A stretch of DNA of 64,000 nucleotides from Rhodohalobacter halophilus (GTDB lineage: Bacteria; Bacteroidota; Rhodothermia; Balneolales; Balneolaceae). Of this stretch, positions 1 through 8,164 are shown in pieces (positions within the stretch are counted from its first letter, which is position 1; every line of letters begins with the position of its first letter). The notes under the pieces were generated by a model that was given only the letters and a program-made list of their open reading frames with translations, was not told the DNA's origin and did no database searches. Both the position numbers and the translations under genes were made by a program. The stretch covers positions 16,788 to 80,787 of the forward strand of contig NZ_MDWE01000042.1 in assembly GCF_001715195.1 (NCBI RefSeq), in the 5' to 3' direction.

Positions 1-1
1 G

Positions 2-313
2 AACTCAAGTCTGTTTATCTACCCGGAGGGTGAAATTGTCCCTTTTTCAACCCAAAAACCTACTTTCCGCAAGGGATTGCCCTGGATTGCCGATCGTGTT
101 CCCGATTCTGAAATAGTACCGATAGCGATTTACATCCATACGGCTCGTTACGACAAACCTGAACTTCACATCAAAGTGGGGCAGCCGGTTCTTTTTCAGT
201 CGAATCAATCCACTGAGGAGTTGAACAGCTTGTTTGAAAAGAGAATGCAGCAGTTACTATCGGAACTACAGCGGGATGCTCTCAAAAACCCATCTCTGTT
301 TCGGAAGGTTTAA
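2..313 (+). CDS. Lysophospholipid acyltransferase (PlsC-like), C-terminal fragment
   Basis: The gene is cut by the left edge of the window; only the last 103 codons are present. The reading frame is open from base 2 and begins N-S-S-L-F-I-Y-P-E-G-E, which matches the acyl-acceptor-binding motif III (FPEGTR-like) of the PlsC/LPLAT family. A proline-containing V-P-I-A-I-Y stretch follows at the place of motif IV. These enzymes transfer an acyl chain to a lysophospholipid or related acceptor at the inner membrane. The catalytic HX4D motif would lie to the left of the window, so activity cannot be judged. A gap of about 130 bases separates it from the malic enzyme gene, so co-transcription is uncertain. 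Confidence 0.72.
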   Translation, partial: NSSLFIYPEGEIVPFSTQKPTFRKGLPWIADRVPDSEIVPIAIYIHTARYDKPELHIKVGQPVLFQSNQSTEELNSLFEKRMQQLLSELQRDALKNPSLFRKV

Positions 314-447
314 AAAGTTGCTCTCAAAAACGATTACCGATCAGTGTAAAAAAGCCTTAACTTTTTCTGTTTTAGTTTACAGTTAAACGATTTTGATGCA
401 TCTTAGTGGTTGCACAAGACCTAATATTTAGAAAATATTGATTCACT

Positions 448-1869
448 ATGAGTGAAATTCAACCGAGTGTCAGTTACAGTTTTACCATGCGGCTTGCCAT
501 TGAAAACAAGCCGGGAATGCTCGCCAAAGTATTAAATGAAATTGCGAATCATCGCGGAGATCCAGGCGGTGTGGATGTTGTAGCCGTGGAGGGAAAATTT
601 AAAATTCGTGATATAACTGTAAGTGCTCGTGACGCAAAACACTCTCGGGAAATCGTTGAAGCCGTCAAACAGATTGATGGTATTGGTGTAAAATATGTTT
701 CGGATCGTGTGTTTCTGCTCCATATTGGCGGCAAAATCAGTATTAAAAACAAAGTACCCGTTGATACCCGGGACACACTTTCGATGGCTTACACACCCGG
801 TGTGGCTCGAATTTGCAAAGCTATTGCAAGGGATAAAAAGAATGCCCACTCTCTTACGATCAAACAGAATTCTGTGGCTGTTGTAACGGATGGAACCGCT
901 GTGTTGGGCCTTGGAGATATTGGGCCGGAGGCTGCCATGCCGGTTATGGAAGGAAAAGCGATGCTTTTTAAAGAGTTCGCGGATATAGATGCCTATCCGA
1001 TCTGCCTGAGTACCAAAGATGCTGATGAAATTGTCAGAACGGTTAAGAATATTGCCCCCGGTTTTGGAGGAATCAACCTGGAGGATATCGGAGCACCTAA
1101 ATGTTTTGAAATTGAGCACCGTCTTAAAGAAGAGCTCGATATCCCCGTGTTTCATGATGACCAGCACGGAACAGCCATCGTAGCACTGGCCGCCACCATC
1201 AATGCTTTGAAAGTTGTGGGGAAGAAGCTGGAAAATATTCGGGTTGTGGTAGTTGGAATCGGTGCAGCAGGAAGCGCCATCAGCCGCATACTGATTGAAG
1301 CCGGAGTGAAAGAGCTCCTACCGGTAGATATTGATGGAATTTTAAATCGAGATAATACTGATCATCTCGATGAAAACAAACGGTGGGTAGCCGAAAACGC
1401 GAATCAAAATAAAATTACCGGTGGGTTGATGGATGCTACCAAAGGCGCCGACCTCATCATTGGGGTGAGCGGCCCTGATACCATTCCGGTTGAAGCTGTA
1501 GAGCAGATGGCAAACGATGCCGTTGTATTTGCGATGGCCAATCCCGATCCCGAAATTCGACCCGAAAAAATTCAGGGTAAAGCGCGGATTATCGCCACCG
1601 GCCGCAGCGACTACCCAAATCAAATCAATAACGTACTTGCATTTCCCGGAATTTTCAGGGGAGCTCTCGACGCCAAAGCATCAGACATTAACGAGGAGAT
1701 GAAACTGGCAGCTGCCTACGCAATTGCCAACTGTATCGGTGAGGATGAAGTGGGAGAAGAGTATATCATCCCAAGTGTGTTCAATAAAAAAGTTGTCAGA
1801 GAAGTTGCCAAAGCCGTAAAACAGGCAGCTTATGACAGCGGTGCGGCAAAAGAAGTGTCAGATGTATAA
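448..1869 (+). CDS. NAD(P)-dependent malic enzyme with N-terminal ACT domain
   Basis: Decarboxylates malate to pyruvate with reduction of NAD(P); cytoplasmic, linking the TCA cycle to pyruvate. The 473-residue protein starts with an ACT-type regulatory domain (about residues 10-85, with the N-K-P-G-M-L-A loop). The malic enzyme N-terminal domain follows, with Y-T-P-G-V-A-R near residue 115 and F-H-D-D-Q-H-G-T-A near 240. The NAD-binding domain has [10 protein letters not shown] near 270, and N-P-D-P-E-I and [12 protein letters not shown] lie beyond it. The short, MaeB-less architecture with a fused ACT domain suggests amino-acid or other small-ligand control, but the ligand cannot be read from sequence. 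A strong hairpin terminator follows the stop. Confidence 0.93.
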   Translation: MSEIQPSVSYSFTMRLAIENKPGMLAKVLNEIANHRGDPGGVDVVAVEGKFKIRDITVSARDAKHSREIVEAVKQIDGIGVKYVSDRVFLLHIGGKISIKNKVPVDTRDTLSMAYTPGVARICKAIARDKKNAHSLTIKQNSVAVVTDGTAVLGLGDIGPEAAMPVMEGKAMLFKEFADIDAYPICLSTKDADEIVRTVKNIAPGFGGINLEDIGAPKCFEIEHRLKEELDIPVFHDDQHGTAIVALAATINALKVVGKKLENIRVVVVGIGAAGSAISRILIEAGVKELLPVDIDGILNRDNTDHLDENKRWVAENANQNKITGGLMDATKGADLIIGVSGPDTIPVEAVEQMANDAVVFAMANPDPEIRPEKIQGKARIIATGRSDYPNQINNVLAFPGIFRGALDAKASDINEEMKLAAAYAIANCIGEDEVGEEYIIPSVFNKKVVREVAKAVKQAAYDSGAAKEVSDV

Positions 1870-1871
1870 AA

Positions 1872-1910
1872 AAAGGTGCAGAACCTCTCAGCTCTGCACC
1901 TTTATGGGGT
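1872..1910. terminator. Hairpin between convergent malic enzyme and coiled-coil genes
   Basis: An 11-bp perfect stem (1872-1882 with 1893-1903) has a 10-base loop. Its outer three pairs are A:T, so both strands end the stem with a short U run. It sits 3 bases after the malic enzyme stop and just before the end of the opposing gene, so it can serve both directions. Confidence 0.8.
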
Positions 1911-1923
1911 CATCTAATAATTC

Positions 1924-2349
1924 TTACAGCATATCTCGAAGCCGTTCATTTAACTTCTCCATTTTATTGGAGACCGAATTTTGAATATCCTTAGCTTTAT
2001 TTTTGATCGCTTCCCAGGAATCTTTTGATGCGTTTTCTACTTCATCAATTGCTTGTTCAAGTTCTGATCTATCATCTTTAAGCTCATCCAGTACCTTTTC
2101 AACTCCTTCGCCAAACTCCTCCCCGGCATCAGAAACCCGGTCACTTAAATCCTCAATTTGTTCGTTTAGATCACCCCGAAGGTTCTCAAGATCAGTTACA
2201 ATCTCCTGACGCTCCTGTTCAAAGTTTTGAGTTTGATCTTCAGATGAATCAGCACACTGAATAAACGTTGCTAAAACAAAGAAACCTGACATTAAAAGTG
2301 ACAAAGTTCGTAACATATTTACAATTCTTGGTTCGAATTTTCTATTCAT
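1924..2349 (-). CDS. Exported coiled-coil protein, function unknown
   Basis: A 141-residue protein with a hydrophobic segment near residues 13-30 followed by a cysteine (F-I-Q-C), then an almost uninterrupted charged, heptad-like helix to the C terminus. It is rich in Glu, Asp, Lys and Leu, with no proline after residue 40. I recognise no enzyme family. It looks like an envelope-anchored coiled coil. The Cys could be lipidated, but Gln before it fits a lipobox poorly. The start at 2349 is favoured by an AGGAG four bases upstream of the ATG; an inner ATG at 2316 would give a shorter signal sequence. It is convergent with the malic enzyme gene. Confidence 0.65.
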   Translation of the reverse strand: MNRKFEPRIVNMLRTLSLLMSGFFVLATFIQCADSSEDQTQNFEQERQEIVTDLENLRGDLNEQIEDLSDRVSDAGEEFGEGVEKVLDELKDDRSELEQAIDEVENASKDSWEAIKNKAKDIQNSVSNKMEKLNERLRDML

Positions 2350-2489
2350 TCAACTCCTTCTATCGTAAAGATTTAAAAATGTTTCAAAGCTTTTTTGAAG
2401 TCGCTATAATCCTTTACAAGAAGTCATTGAAACATTTTTACCTGAAGCTGCTTTATCCATAACAACATCACTTCACTTTATATTAAATT

Positions 2490-2927
2490 ATGCGATCACT
2501 AAAACTTCTCTTCAACCTCACTTTTGCAATTCTGATATGGTTTGGTTGCAGCTCCGAAGATCAGATTAGAAATTCATCTCTCCAGGGAGTTGATTGGTCA
2601 TTAATCGAGGTAAACGGTAAAGTCTATGAATTTGAAGAAGATGATAGTAATCGGCCTTTCATTCACTTTGACAATTCTGAGAAAAGGGTTTTTGGGTCTA
2701 CAAGCTGTAATAGAATTGGCGGAATGTACAGTGTTGACAATGAGTCTAAGGAGCTCAGTTTTCATCAGCTTGCCTCTACCAAAATGGCCTGTCCGGATAT
2801 GACCATTGAAAATGAATTTACAGCAATGCTTGATGAGGTAGAACAATATGAAATCAGTTCGAACAACTTGAAATTTTATAACTCTGCAGGAGAGTTAATT
2901 GCAATTTTTGAGATTGCAGAACAGTAA
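2490..2927 (+). CDS. META-domain (HslJ-like) lipoprotein
   Basis: A 145-residue protein with a lipoprotein signal (W-F-G-C at residues 17-20), so it is probably anchored in the periplasm or outer membrane. The rest fits the META/HslJ domain: P-F-I-H-F-D, then G-S-T-S-C-N-R-I-G-G-x-Y, then L-A-S-T-K-M-A-C-P and an E-F-x-x-M-L-D-E-V-x-x-Y-E-I helix. The two cysteines of the T-S-C-N and M-A-C-P motifs are the conserved ones of the family. META proteins are linked to heat-shock or novobiocin tolerance (HslJ) or act as small envelope domains, but no biochemical role is established here. It is a single gene with no clear operon partner. Confidence 0.85.
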   Translation: MRSLKLLFNLTFAILIWFGCSSEDQIRNSSLQGVDWSLIEVNGKVYEFEEDDSNRPFIHFDNSEKRVFGSTSCNRIGGMYSVDNESKELSFHQLASTKMACPDMTIENEFTAMLDEVEQYEISSNNLKFYNSAGELIAIFEIAEQ

Positions 2928-2959
2928 GGATCGAGTTAATTCTGAACTTTACAAATCCA

Positions 2960-2982
2960 TCTGACTGCTATAAGCGGTCAGA
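2960..2982. repeat. Short palindromic hairpin (REP-like)
   Basis: A 10-bp stem with one G:U pair and a 3-base loop, built from CTGACTGCT and AGCGGTCAG. It lies between the convergent ends of the META gene and the FAD oxidoreductase gene. A related hairpin containing AAGCGGTC and GACG occurs at 4628-4654, at the other end of the oxidoreductase. It may double as a weak terminator. Confidence 0.5.
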
Positions 2983-2988
2983 CGATTC

Positions 2989-4545
2989 TTATTCCTTATA
3001 CTTAACACAGGCTACCGCACATTTCTCCCCATCCATCGCAGCAGAAATAATTCCACCGGCGTAACCGGCTCCCTCTCCGCAGGGATAGAGCCCCTTCACT
3101 CGAACATGCTGGAATGTTTTCCAGTCGCGCGGAATACGAACCGGTGAGGATGTCCGTGACTCGGGAGCATGAACCACAGCTTCATTTGTGAGATAACCTT
3201 TCATAGATCGATCAAACTGTTTGAAACCCCGGACCAGCGCATTGTGAATAAAATCCGGAAGTACATTACTCAACTCTACAGATTTTATTCCCGGAGCATA
3301 GGATGTATTTGGCAGATCGGCCGAGAGTTTTCCGTCCACAAAATCGACCAGTCGCTGTGCCGGTGCGGTCTGTGTTTTTCCTCCCATCTCCCACGCCCGC
3401 TGTTCTATCAATTTTTGGAACTCCATGGCAGCTAATGGACCATGCTTGGCAAACGGTTCAAAATCCTCCTCCCGAAGTTCTACTACAATTCCTGAATTTG
3501 CGGTGGCCCGCGCCCGTCTGGATGAAGACCAGCCGTTGGTTACGATCTCCCCCGGTTTGGTGGCACAAGGGGCAATCACTCCACCCGGACACATACAGAA
3601 TGAGTACACGCCACGATCGTCCACCTGCTTGGCGATACTGTAGGGTGATGGCGGCAGATAGTCACTGCGCACATCACAGCTGTACTGAATGGAGTCGATC
3701 AGGGACTGCTGATGCTCCACCCTCACGCCAATTGCCAGCGGCTTGAGCTCAATCTCAACGCCTTTCCGATGAAGCAGCTCAAAAATATCTCGTGCAGAGT
3801 GGCCGGTTGCCAATATCACCTGATCAGCCTTAAATGTATCTCCCGACAGCGTCTTAACGCCTGTCATCTGGTCACCCTCGATAATGAAATCCGTCACTCG
3901 GGTATTGAAGTGAATTTCTCCTCCATGATTCAGAATACACTCCCGCATCTTTGCGATGATGGGTGGAAGTTTATTCGTGCCAATATGCGGATGAGCTTCC
4001 ACCATGATATCCCTCACAGCACCAAAACCGACCAGAAGACGCAGAATCCGATCTACATCTCCCCGTTTTTTGGAACGGGTATATAGTTTTCCGTCCGAAT
4101 ACGTTCCGGCCCCACCCTCACCAAAACAGTAGTTGGAATCCTCATTTACAATATGCTTCACGTTGATTCCCTTCAAATCCTGAATGCGCTCTTTTACATC
4201 CTTGCCACGCTCCAGAATGATCGGCTTCATGCCCAGCTCAATGAGTTTCAGTGCCGCAAAGAGTCCGGCCGGACCCATCCCCACAATGATCACCTCCTCT
4301 TCATTGCCAACATGTGGATAGTCCGGCAGGGATATCGGCTCCTCTCGGTACTCCTCACCAACGTATACATTCACCTTCAAGTTGATAATCACGTCTTTCT
4401 GTCTGGCATCGATCGATCGCTTCAGGATCTCAATGTGGTTGATCTCATCCATGGGAATGTTCTTCTGCTGAGAGAGATATCTCTCCAATAAATCAGGCTT
4501 TGCGGCGGTCTCCGGATCGACCCGTAACTGGTACTCTTTAATCAT
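2989..4545 (-). CDS. FAD/NAD(P)-dependent oxidoreductase (COG2509 type)
   Basis: A 518-residue predicted FAD-dependent dehydrogenase. Residues 1-80 form the small N-terminal domain typical of this family (R-V-D-P-E near the start, a K-R-S-I-D-A-R segment). The dinucleotide-binding motif V-G-M-G-P-A-G-L-F-A-A follows, then the F-G-E-G-G-A-G-T-Y-S-D-G-K-L motif characteristic of the family. Near the C terminus are A-T-G-H-S-A-R-D and G-L-Y-P-C-G-E-G-A-G-Y-A-G-G-I. The start was set at the ATG at 4545 (M-I-K-E-Y-Q-L-R); an upstream in-frame ATG at 4662 would add 39 low-complexity residues and overlap the neighbouring gene. The substrate is unknown; related proteins have been loosely linked to halogenase-like or geranylgeranyl-reductase-like folds. 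Confidence 0.85.
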   Translation of the reverse strand: MIKEYQLRVDPETAAKPDLLERYLSQQKNIPMDEINHIEILKRSIDARQKDVIINLKVNVYVGEEYREEPISLPDYPHVGNEEEVIIVGMGPAGLFAALKLIELGMKPIILERGKDVKERIQDLKGINVKHIVNEDSNYCFGEGGAGTYSDGKLYTRSKKRGDVDRILRLLVGFGAVRDIMVEAHPHIGTNKLPPIIAKMRECILNHGGEIHFNTRVTDFIIEGDQMTGVKTLSGDTFKADQVILATGHSARDIFELLHRKGVEIELKPLAIGVRVEHQQSLIDSIQYSCDVRSDYLPPSPYSIAKQVDDRGVYSFCMCPGGVIAPCATKPGEIVTNGWSSSRRARATANSGIVVELREEDFEPFAKHGPLAAMEFQKLIEQRAWEMGGKTQTAPAQRLVDFVDGKLSADLPNTSYAPGIKSVELSNVLPDFIHNALVRGFKQFDRSMKGYLTNEAVVHAPESRTSSPVRIPRDWKTFQHVRVKGLYPCGEGAGYAGGIISAAMDGEKCAVACVKYKE

Positions 4546-4627
4546 TGAAATGGATTTTTGCGGTTTGAGCGTAGAAAATAGGAATAAATCTGTATCATCC
4601 CGATGATTGAATTTGAATTTACGTTCC

Positions 4628-4654
4628 CGTCTGACCGCGGTAAGCGGTCTGACG
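4628..4654. repeat. Short palindromic hairpin (REP-like)
   Basis: An 11-position stem with one T:T mismatch (4628-4638 with 4644-4654) and a 5-base loop. It lies just past the stop of the amidase gene on the minus strand and shares its core with the hairpin at 2960-2982. It could act as a transcript-end stabiliser. Confidence 0.5.
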
Positions 4655-4658
4655 GGGA

Positions 4659-6107
4659 TCATCGAATGTAAATCATCTGTTTCATCTCCCGGTAATTTCC
4701 GGCCTGTATTTCATAAAAATAGACTCCGCTGGCCAGGCCGGTTGGTGTCCAGTTCACTTCGTGTTCTCCCGCTTCGGTCATCTCATCATAAATTCGATCG
4801 ACTCTCTCACCGTTAACGTTGTAAATATCGATACTTACCCTTAAATCTTCATCAAGTGATAAAGAGATTGTCGTTTCATTTGAAAATGGATTCGGATAGT
4901 TCTGATTCAGTTCAAACGGAAAATCCACTATTTCCTCCGGTGGTTCAGACTCGCCGGTTTCCACCTGAGATCGAATATCCGGCAGAAGCTGATATAGATT
5001 CTCTCCCGGACAAGCCGTGGCCGAAACATCCCTGTGCCCTGAAATGACCGGGAGGAGATTTCCGGCAAGATATCCGCTGCTTTGGGAATCAATCCCTTTT
5101 TGCGTGAAACGCCAGCCAATTGTCTTCACCAATGCATCCAGGGCGAGTACCTGCGGCTGCCCCGGAGTTGGCTGTGCGCCTGGCTCAAACTGTCCCAGCA
5201 ATGCAATTCCAACGCTTCGGCTGTTGGCAGTTCCCGCATGTGCTCCCTGAACATCTGTCTCTTCCAGGTTGGGATTGTACCGTCCCTGGTAGATTGTCCC
5301 TTCGTGATCGATCAAAAAGTTATAGCCAATATCGAGCCAGCCGTTGTCATTTACATGCCAGTCCCAGATTTGCCGCACAACCTGCACCGGATTTGCCGGT
5401 TCATTAGCAGTGACAGTATGATGCACCAGTGAGTGAGAAATATCAATCGGTGTGGGCGAGTAACTTGGTTCAAGTTCCGATGGCGGCAGATCACCCCACC
5501 AGCCCGATCGATCTACAATCTCCGGCATATCATAGCTTTTCGAAGCCATTTTTGAATTCTGCACATTTTCAAAATCGTCTCCCTCAACCAACCTGGCATC
5601 AGCTCCCGTAACTTTAACTTCCTGTAGCGTAATAGAGGTCGGCATCTCAATTTGTACTTCAAACTGATCATGTGTCTCACCGGATTGCGTCACATAGAGC
5701 ATTGCCCAATAGTAACCGCTTGGAGATTCTTGAGGAGAGAGATATCCGTACGATGAGGTCCAATCACCAAAATTTTCGCCCTGAGGAGTACTTCGAATTT
5801 GTAACCTAAACTCATTCAGGTTGATGGATTGATCTTCAATTTTCCACCCAACGGCCAGACCTGTAAATGGCTGTTCCGTTTCTCCACTCAGTTTGATGAT
5901 GTTTCGATTCGAAGATTTAGATCTCAAATTATTACTGACCGTATGCTCAGTCCAGCTCCATACCGTTCTTGGCAGTTGATCCGGTTCAGATTGAACATTC
6001 TTTTCATCAGACTGGACAAAGATAGTTGTATCCTGTGCCCAGACCGACGGAATAGTAGTACAAAAGAGTATCAAGAAAATAAAGCCCTTTCTAAACTCAG
6101 AAGTCAT
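4659..6107 (-). CDS. N-acetylmuramoyl-L-alanine amidase (PGRP) with T9SS sorting domain
   Basis: A 482-residue exported cell-wall amidase. A signal peptide (residues 1-24, ending V-W-A-Q) leads to a region that resembles a beta-sandwich. Next is a PGRP/amidase_2 domain at about residues 220-375. Its zinc-ligand candidates are visible: H in L-V-H-H-T-V, H in Q-G-A-H-A-G-T, and the cysteine of S-A-T-A-C-P-G, with S-G-H-R-D-V just before it. The last 80 residues are a Por-type secretion tail beginning N-Q-N-Y-P-N-P-F and containing I-Y-N-V-N-G and G-V-Y-F-Y, so export through a type IX system is expected. The domain cleaves the amide bond between MurNAc and the stem peptide. A role against other bacteria or in scavenging is possible. 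Confidence 0.88.
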   Translation of the reverse strand: MTSEFRKGFIFLILFCTTIPSVWAQDTTIFVQSDEKNVQSEPDQLPRTVWSWTEHTVSNNLRSKSSNRNIIKLSGETEQPFTGLAVGWKIEDQSINLNEFRLQIRSTPQGENFGDWTSSYGYLSPQESPSGYYWAMLYVTQSGETHDQFEVQIEMPTSITLQEVKVTGADARLVEGDDFENVQNSKMASKSYDMPEIVDRSGWWGDLPPSELEPSYSPTPIDISHSLVHHTVTANEPANPVQVVRQIWDWHVNDNGWLDIGYNFLIDHEGTIYQGRYNPNLEETDVQGAHAGTANSRSVGIALLGQFEPGAQPTPGQPQVLALDALVKTIGWRFTQKGIDSQSSGYLAGNLLPVISGHRDVSATACPGENLYQLLPDIRSQVETGESEPPEEIVDFPFELNQNYPNPFSNETTISLSLDEDLRVSIDIYNVNGERVDRIYDEMTEAGEHEVNWTPTGLASGVYFYEIQAGNYREMKQMIYIR

Positions 6108-6211
6108 AACTGCTAATTAAGATAAATTTTTACGAATGAGTGAAAGAAATTTTTCTACATTCATAGCCATAAATTGTTTCGAATAAGAACCTAAACAAAC
6201 GCATGGGATAT

Positions 6212-7765
6212 ATGAAGAAAGCACTACAACTTTTTGCATTTCTGTTTCTGGTTTCATCCTCGTTGGCCATAGCACAGAGCCAGGAAGAGATTGTCAACCA
6301 AATTGTAACAGAAGCCAATGAAAATTCACAACTCGAAGAGCTGGCACATCACCTTCTGGACGTTATCGGACCAAGACTTGTAGGGACGCCTCAACAGCAA
6401 AAAGCACACGACTGGGCTGTAGAGCTGTTTGAAAGCTGGGGTATCGATGCCCGTAATGAACAGTATGGAACCTGGCGAGGATGGGAAAGAGGCGTTACTC
6501 ATGTTGATATGATTGAGCCACGTGTTGTAACGCTTGAAGCGATGCAGCTGGCCTGGAGCCCGACAACACCCGAGGGCGGAATTGAAGCGGAAGTTGTCTC
6601 TTTACCCTGGGTAGACAGTGCCGGAGAATTTGAAGAGTGGCTTTCTAAAATCGAGGGGAAGTTTGTACTTGTTTCCATGCCACAAATCACCGGCAGACCG
6701 GACTATAACTGGGAAGAGTGGGCTACGGAAGAGTCGTTAGAAAAAATGCGTCAGGATCGTGAAGAACAGATGCGCGCATGGAGAGCTAATATTGAGAACA
6801 CCGGATACAATCAGAGATCTCTGCCGGCTGCACTTGAAGACGCCGGAGCTGCGGGTCTGTTGATGTCGAACTGGAGTCGCGGCTTTGGTACCAATAAAGT
6901 TTTTGGCGCCGCTACGGATAATATCCCTCACATTGATGTACTTCTTGAGGATTACGGTATGCTCTGGAGATTGGCTGAAAACGGGTCGAATCCTGTGATT
7001 CGGGTAAATGCTCAATCAAAAGATATGGGAGAAGTTCCAACGTTCAATACAATTGCTGAAATTCGAGGAACAGAGAAGCCGGATGAGTATATCATCCTTT
7101 CGGCTCACTACGACTCCTGGGATGGCGGAACCGGAGCAACCGATAACGGTACCGGATCGATTACGATGATGGAAGTTGCCCGAATTCTGAAGAAAGTCTA
7201 TCCAAATCCAAAACGTACGATTCTGGTTGGCCTCTGGGGAGGTGAAGAGCAAGGGTTGAACGGCTCAAGCGCTTTTGTTGAAGATAATCCGGAAATCGTT
7301 GACGGTTTGCAGGCTCTCTTCAATCAGGATAACGGAACCGGGCGTGTGGCAAATATCAGCGGACAGGGATTCCTGCACTCTTATGATTATTTGACACGCT
7401 GGCTCTCCGCAGTTCCTCGTGATATTACACAGCATATCGAAACCAACTTTCCCGGGCTGCCGAGCGGCGGCGGAAGCGATCACTCCTCTTTTGTAACAGT
7501 GGGTGCACCGGGTTTTATGACAAGCTCGTTAAGCTGGGACTATTACAGCTATACCTGGCACACCAACCGCGACACGTACGATAAAATCGTGTTTGATGAT
7601 GTTCGAAATAACGTGGTTCTGATTGCTACACTGGCTTACATGGCAAGTGAAGATCCTGAAAAAACATCTCGCGAGCGTCGCGTGCTCCCGATCAACCCAA
7701 GAACAGGTGAGCAGATGACCTGGCCGAATCCAAGAACTCCGAACCGTCAGGGCGGACTGGATTAA
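6212..7765 (+). CDS. Secreted M28-family zinc aminopeptidase/carboxypeptidase-like
   Basis: A 517-residue exported metallopeptidase. The chosen ATG (6212) opens a clean signal peptide ending A-I-A-Q; an in-frame ATG nine bases upstream is possible. An inserted PA-like domain occupies roughly residues 120-260. The co-catalytic zinc site is intact: H and D in S-A-H-Y-D-S-W-D, D in G-A-T-D-N-G-T-G, the E-E pair in G-G-E-E-Q-G, D in N-Q-D-N-G-T-G, and H in Y-T-W-H-T-N-R-D. G-G-S-D-H-S-S-F is the usual M28 motif. It probably trims N-terminal residues or dipeptides from peptides in the periplasm. A two-hairpin terminator region follows. Confidence 0.9.
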   Translation: MKKALQLFAFLFLVSSSLAIAQSQEEIVNQIVTEANENSQLEELAHHLLDVIGPRLVGTPQQQKAHDWAVELFESWGIDARNEQYGTWRGWERGVTHVDMIEPRVVTLEAMQLAWSPTTPEGGIEAEVVSLPWVDSAGEFEEWLSKIEGKFVLVSMPQITGRPDYNWEEWATEESLEKMRQDREEQMRAWRANIENTGYNQRSLPAALEDAGAAGLLMSNWSRGFGTNKVFGAATDNIPHIDVLLEDYGMLWRLAENGSNPVIRVNAQSKDMGEVPTFNTIAEIRGTEKPDEYIILSAHYDSWDGGTGATDNGTGSITMMEVARILKKVYPNPKRTILVGLWGGEEQGLNGSSAFVEDNPEIVDGLQALFNQDNGTGRVANISGQGFLHSYDYLTRWLSAVPRDITQHIETNFPGLPSGGGSDHSSFVTVGAPGFMTSSLSWDYYSYTWHTNRDTYDKIVFDDVRNNVVLIATLAYMASEDPEKTSRERRVLPINPRTGEQMTWPNPRTPNRQGGLD

Positions 7766-7779
7766 ATAATTAATACCCT

Positions 7780-7806
7780 CGTGGCACGTCTCCAAGCCGT
7801 GCCACG
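7780..7806 (+). terminator. Hairpin after M28 peptidase gene
   Basis: A perfect 9-bp stem CGTGGCACG/CGTGCCACG (7780-7788 with 7798-7806) begins 14 bases after the peptidase stop codon. The run after it is A/T-rich (AATTTTAC) rather than a full U tract, so it may protect the transcript end as much as terminate. Confidence 0.55.
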
Positions 7807-7832
7807 AATTTTACATCAACGTTTTATTATCA

Positions 7833-7865
7833 CCCGGTCATTTAATTTATGGCCGGGCTTTTTTG
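7833..7865 (+). terminator. Intrinsic terminator
   Basis: An 8-bp stem (7833-7840 with 7850-7857, one G:T pair) is followed by a run of six T (7860-7864 core), a classic rho-independent terminator for the upstream peptidase gene. Confidence 0.8.
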
Positions 7866-7868
7866 TAG

Positions 7869-8093
7869 CGTACCTACGGCACGTAAATATGATGGAGGGA
7901 TCCTATTCCCACTTCTACCCATGTTTTGTCCCTAACGGGACAATTCAATTATCGATTTTTTTAGTTAAAAAAACTGACTAAAATTTTTTCTGAAATCAAA
8001 TAGTATGACCACTCACAACCCTCCGTCCCATAGGGACGAAACATGGGTAGAGATTTGCAACCCTAAAACAACAACAGTACCGTCAGGTACGGA
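7869..8093. repeat. Pair of inverted composite palindromic repeats
   Basis: This stretch has no gene. Two copies of one composite element face each other. The left copy has a GTACCTACGGCAC palindrome (about 7870-7882) and a 27-base block 7915-7941. The right copy has the matching 26-base block 8025-8050 in inverted orientation, then GTACCGTCAGGTAC (8078-8091). The long blocks agree at all but about three positions. Each block itself contains a GTCCC...GGGAC dyad. No transposase lies between them, so this looks like a REP/BIME-type pair rather than an insertion sequence. Confidence 0.7.
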
Positions 8094-8164
8094 ACAAAAA
8101 GTTTTAAAACGCCTCTTCATCCCGTAGCACGATTTTTTAAAAAAATCCCCATCCCGTAATTTTT

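Noticed and set aside
532..1167. 211-codon minus-strand frame inside the malic enzyme gene
   Set aside because: It lies wholly opposite a strongly conserved gene, has no family resemblance and no start signals; a shadow frame.
7915..8050. Inverted repeats as insertion-sequence ends
   Set aside because: Only 83 bases lie between the arms, with no transposase frame and no target duplication seen.
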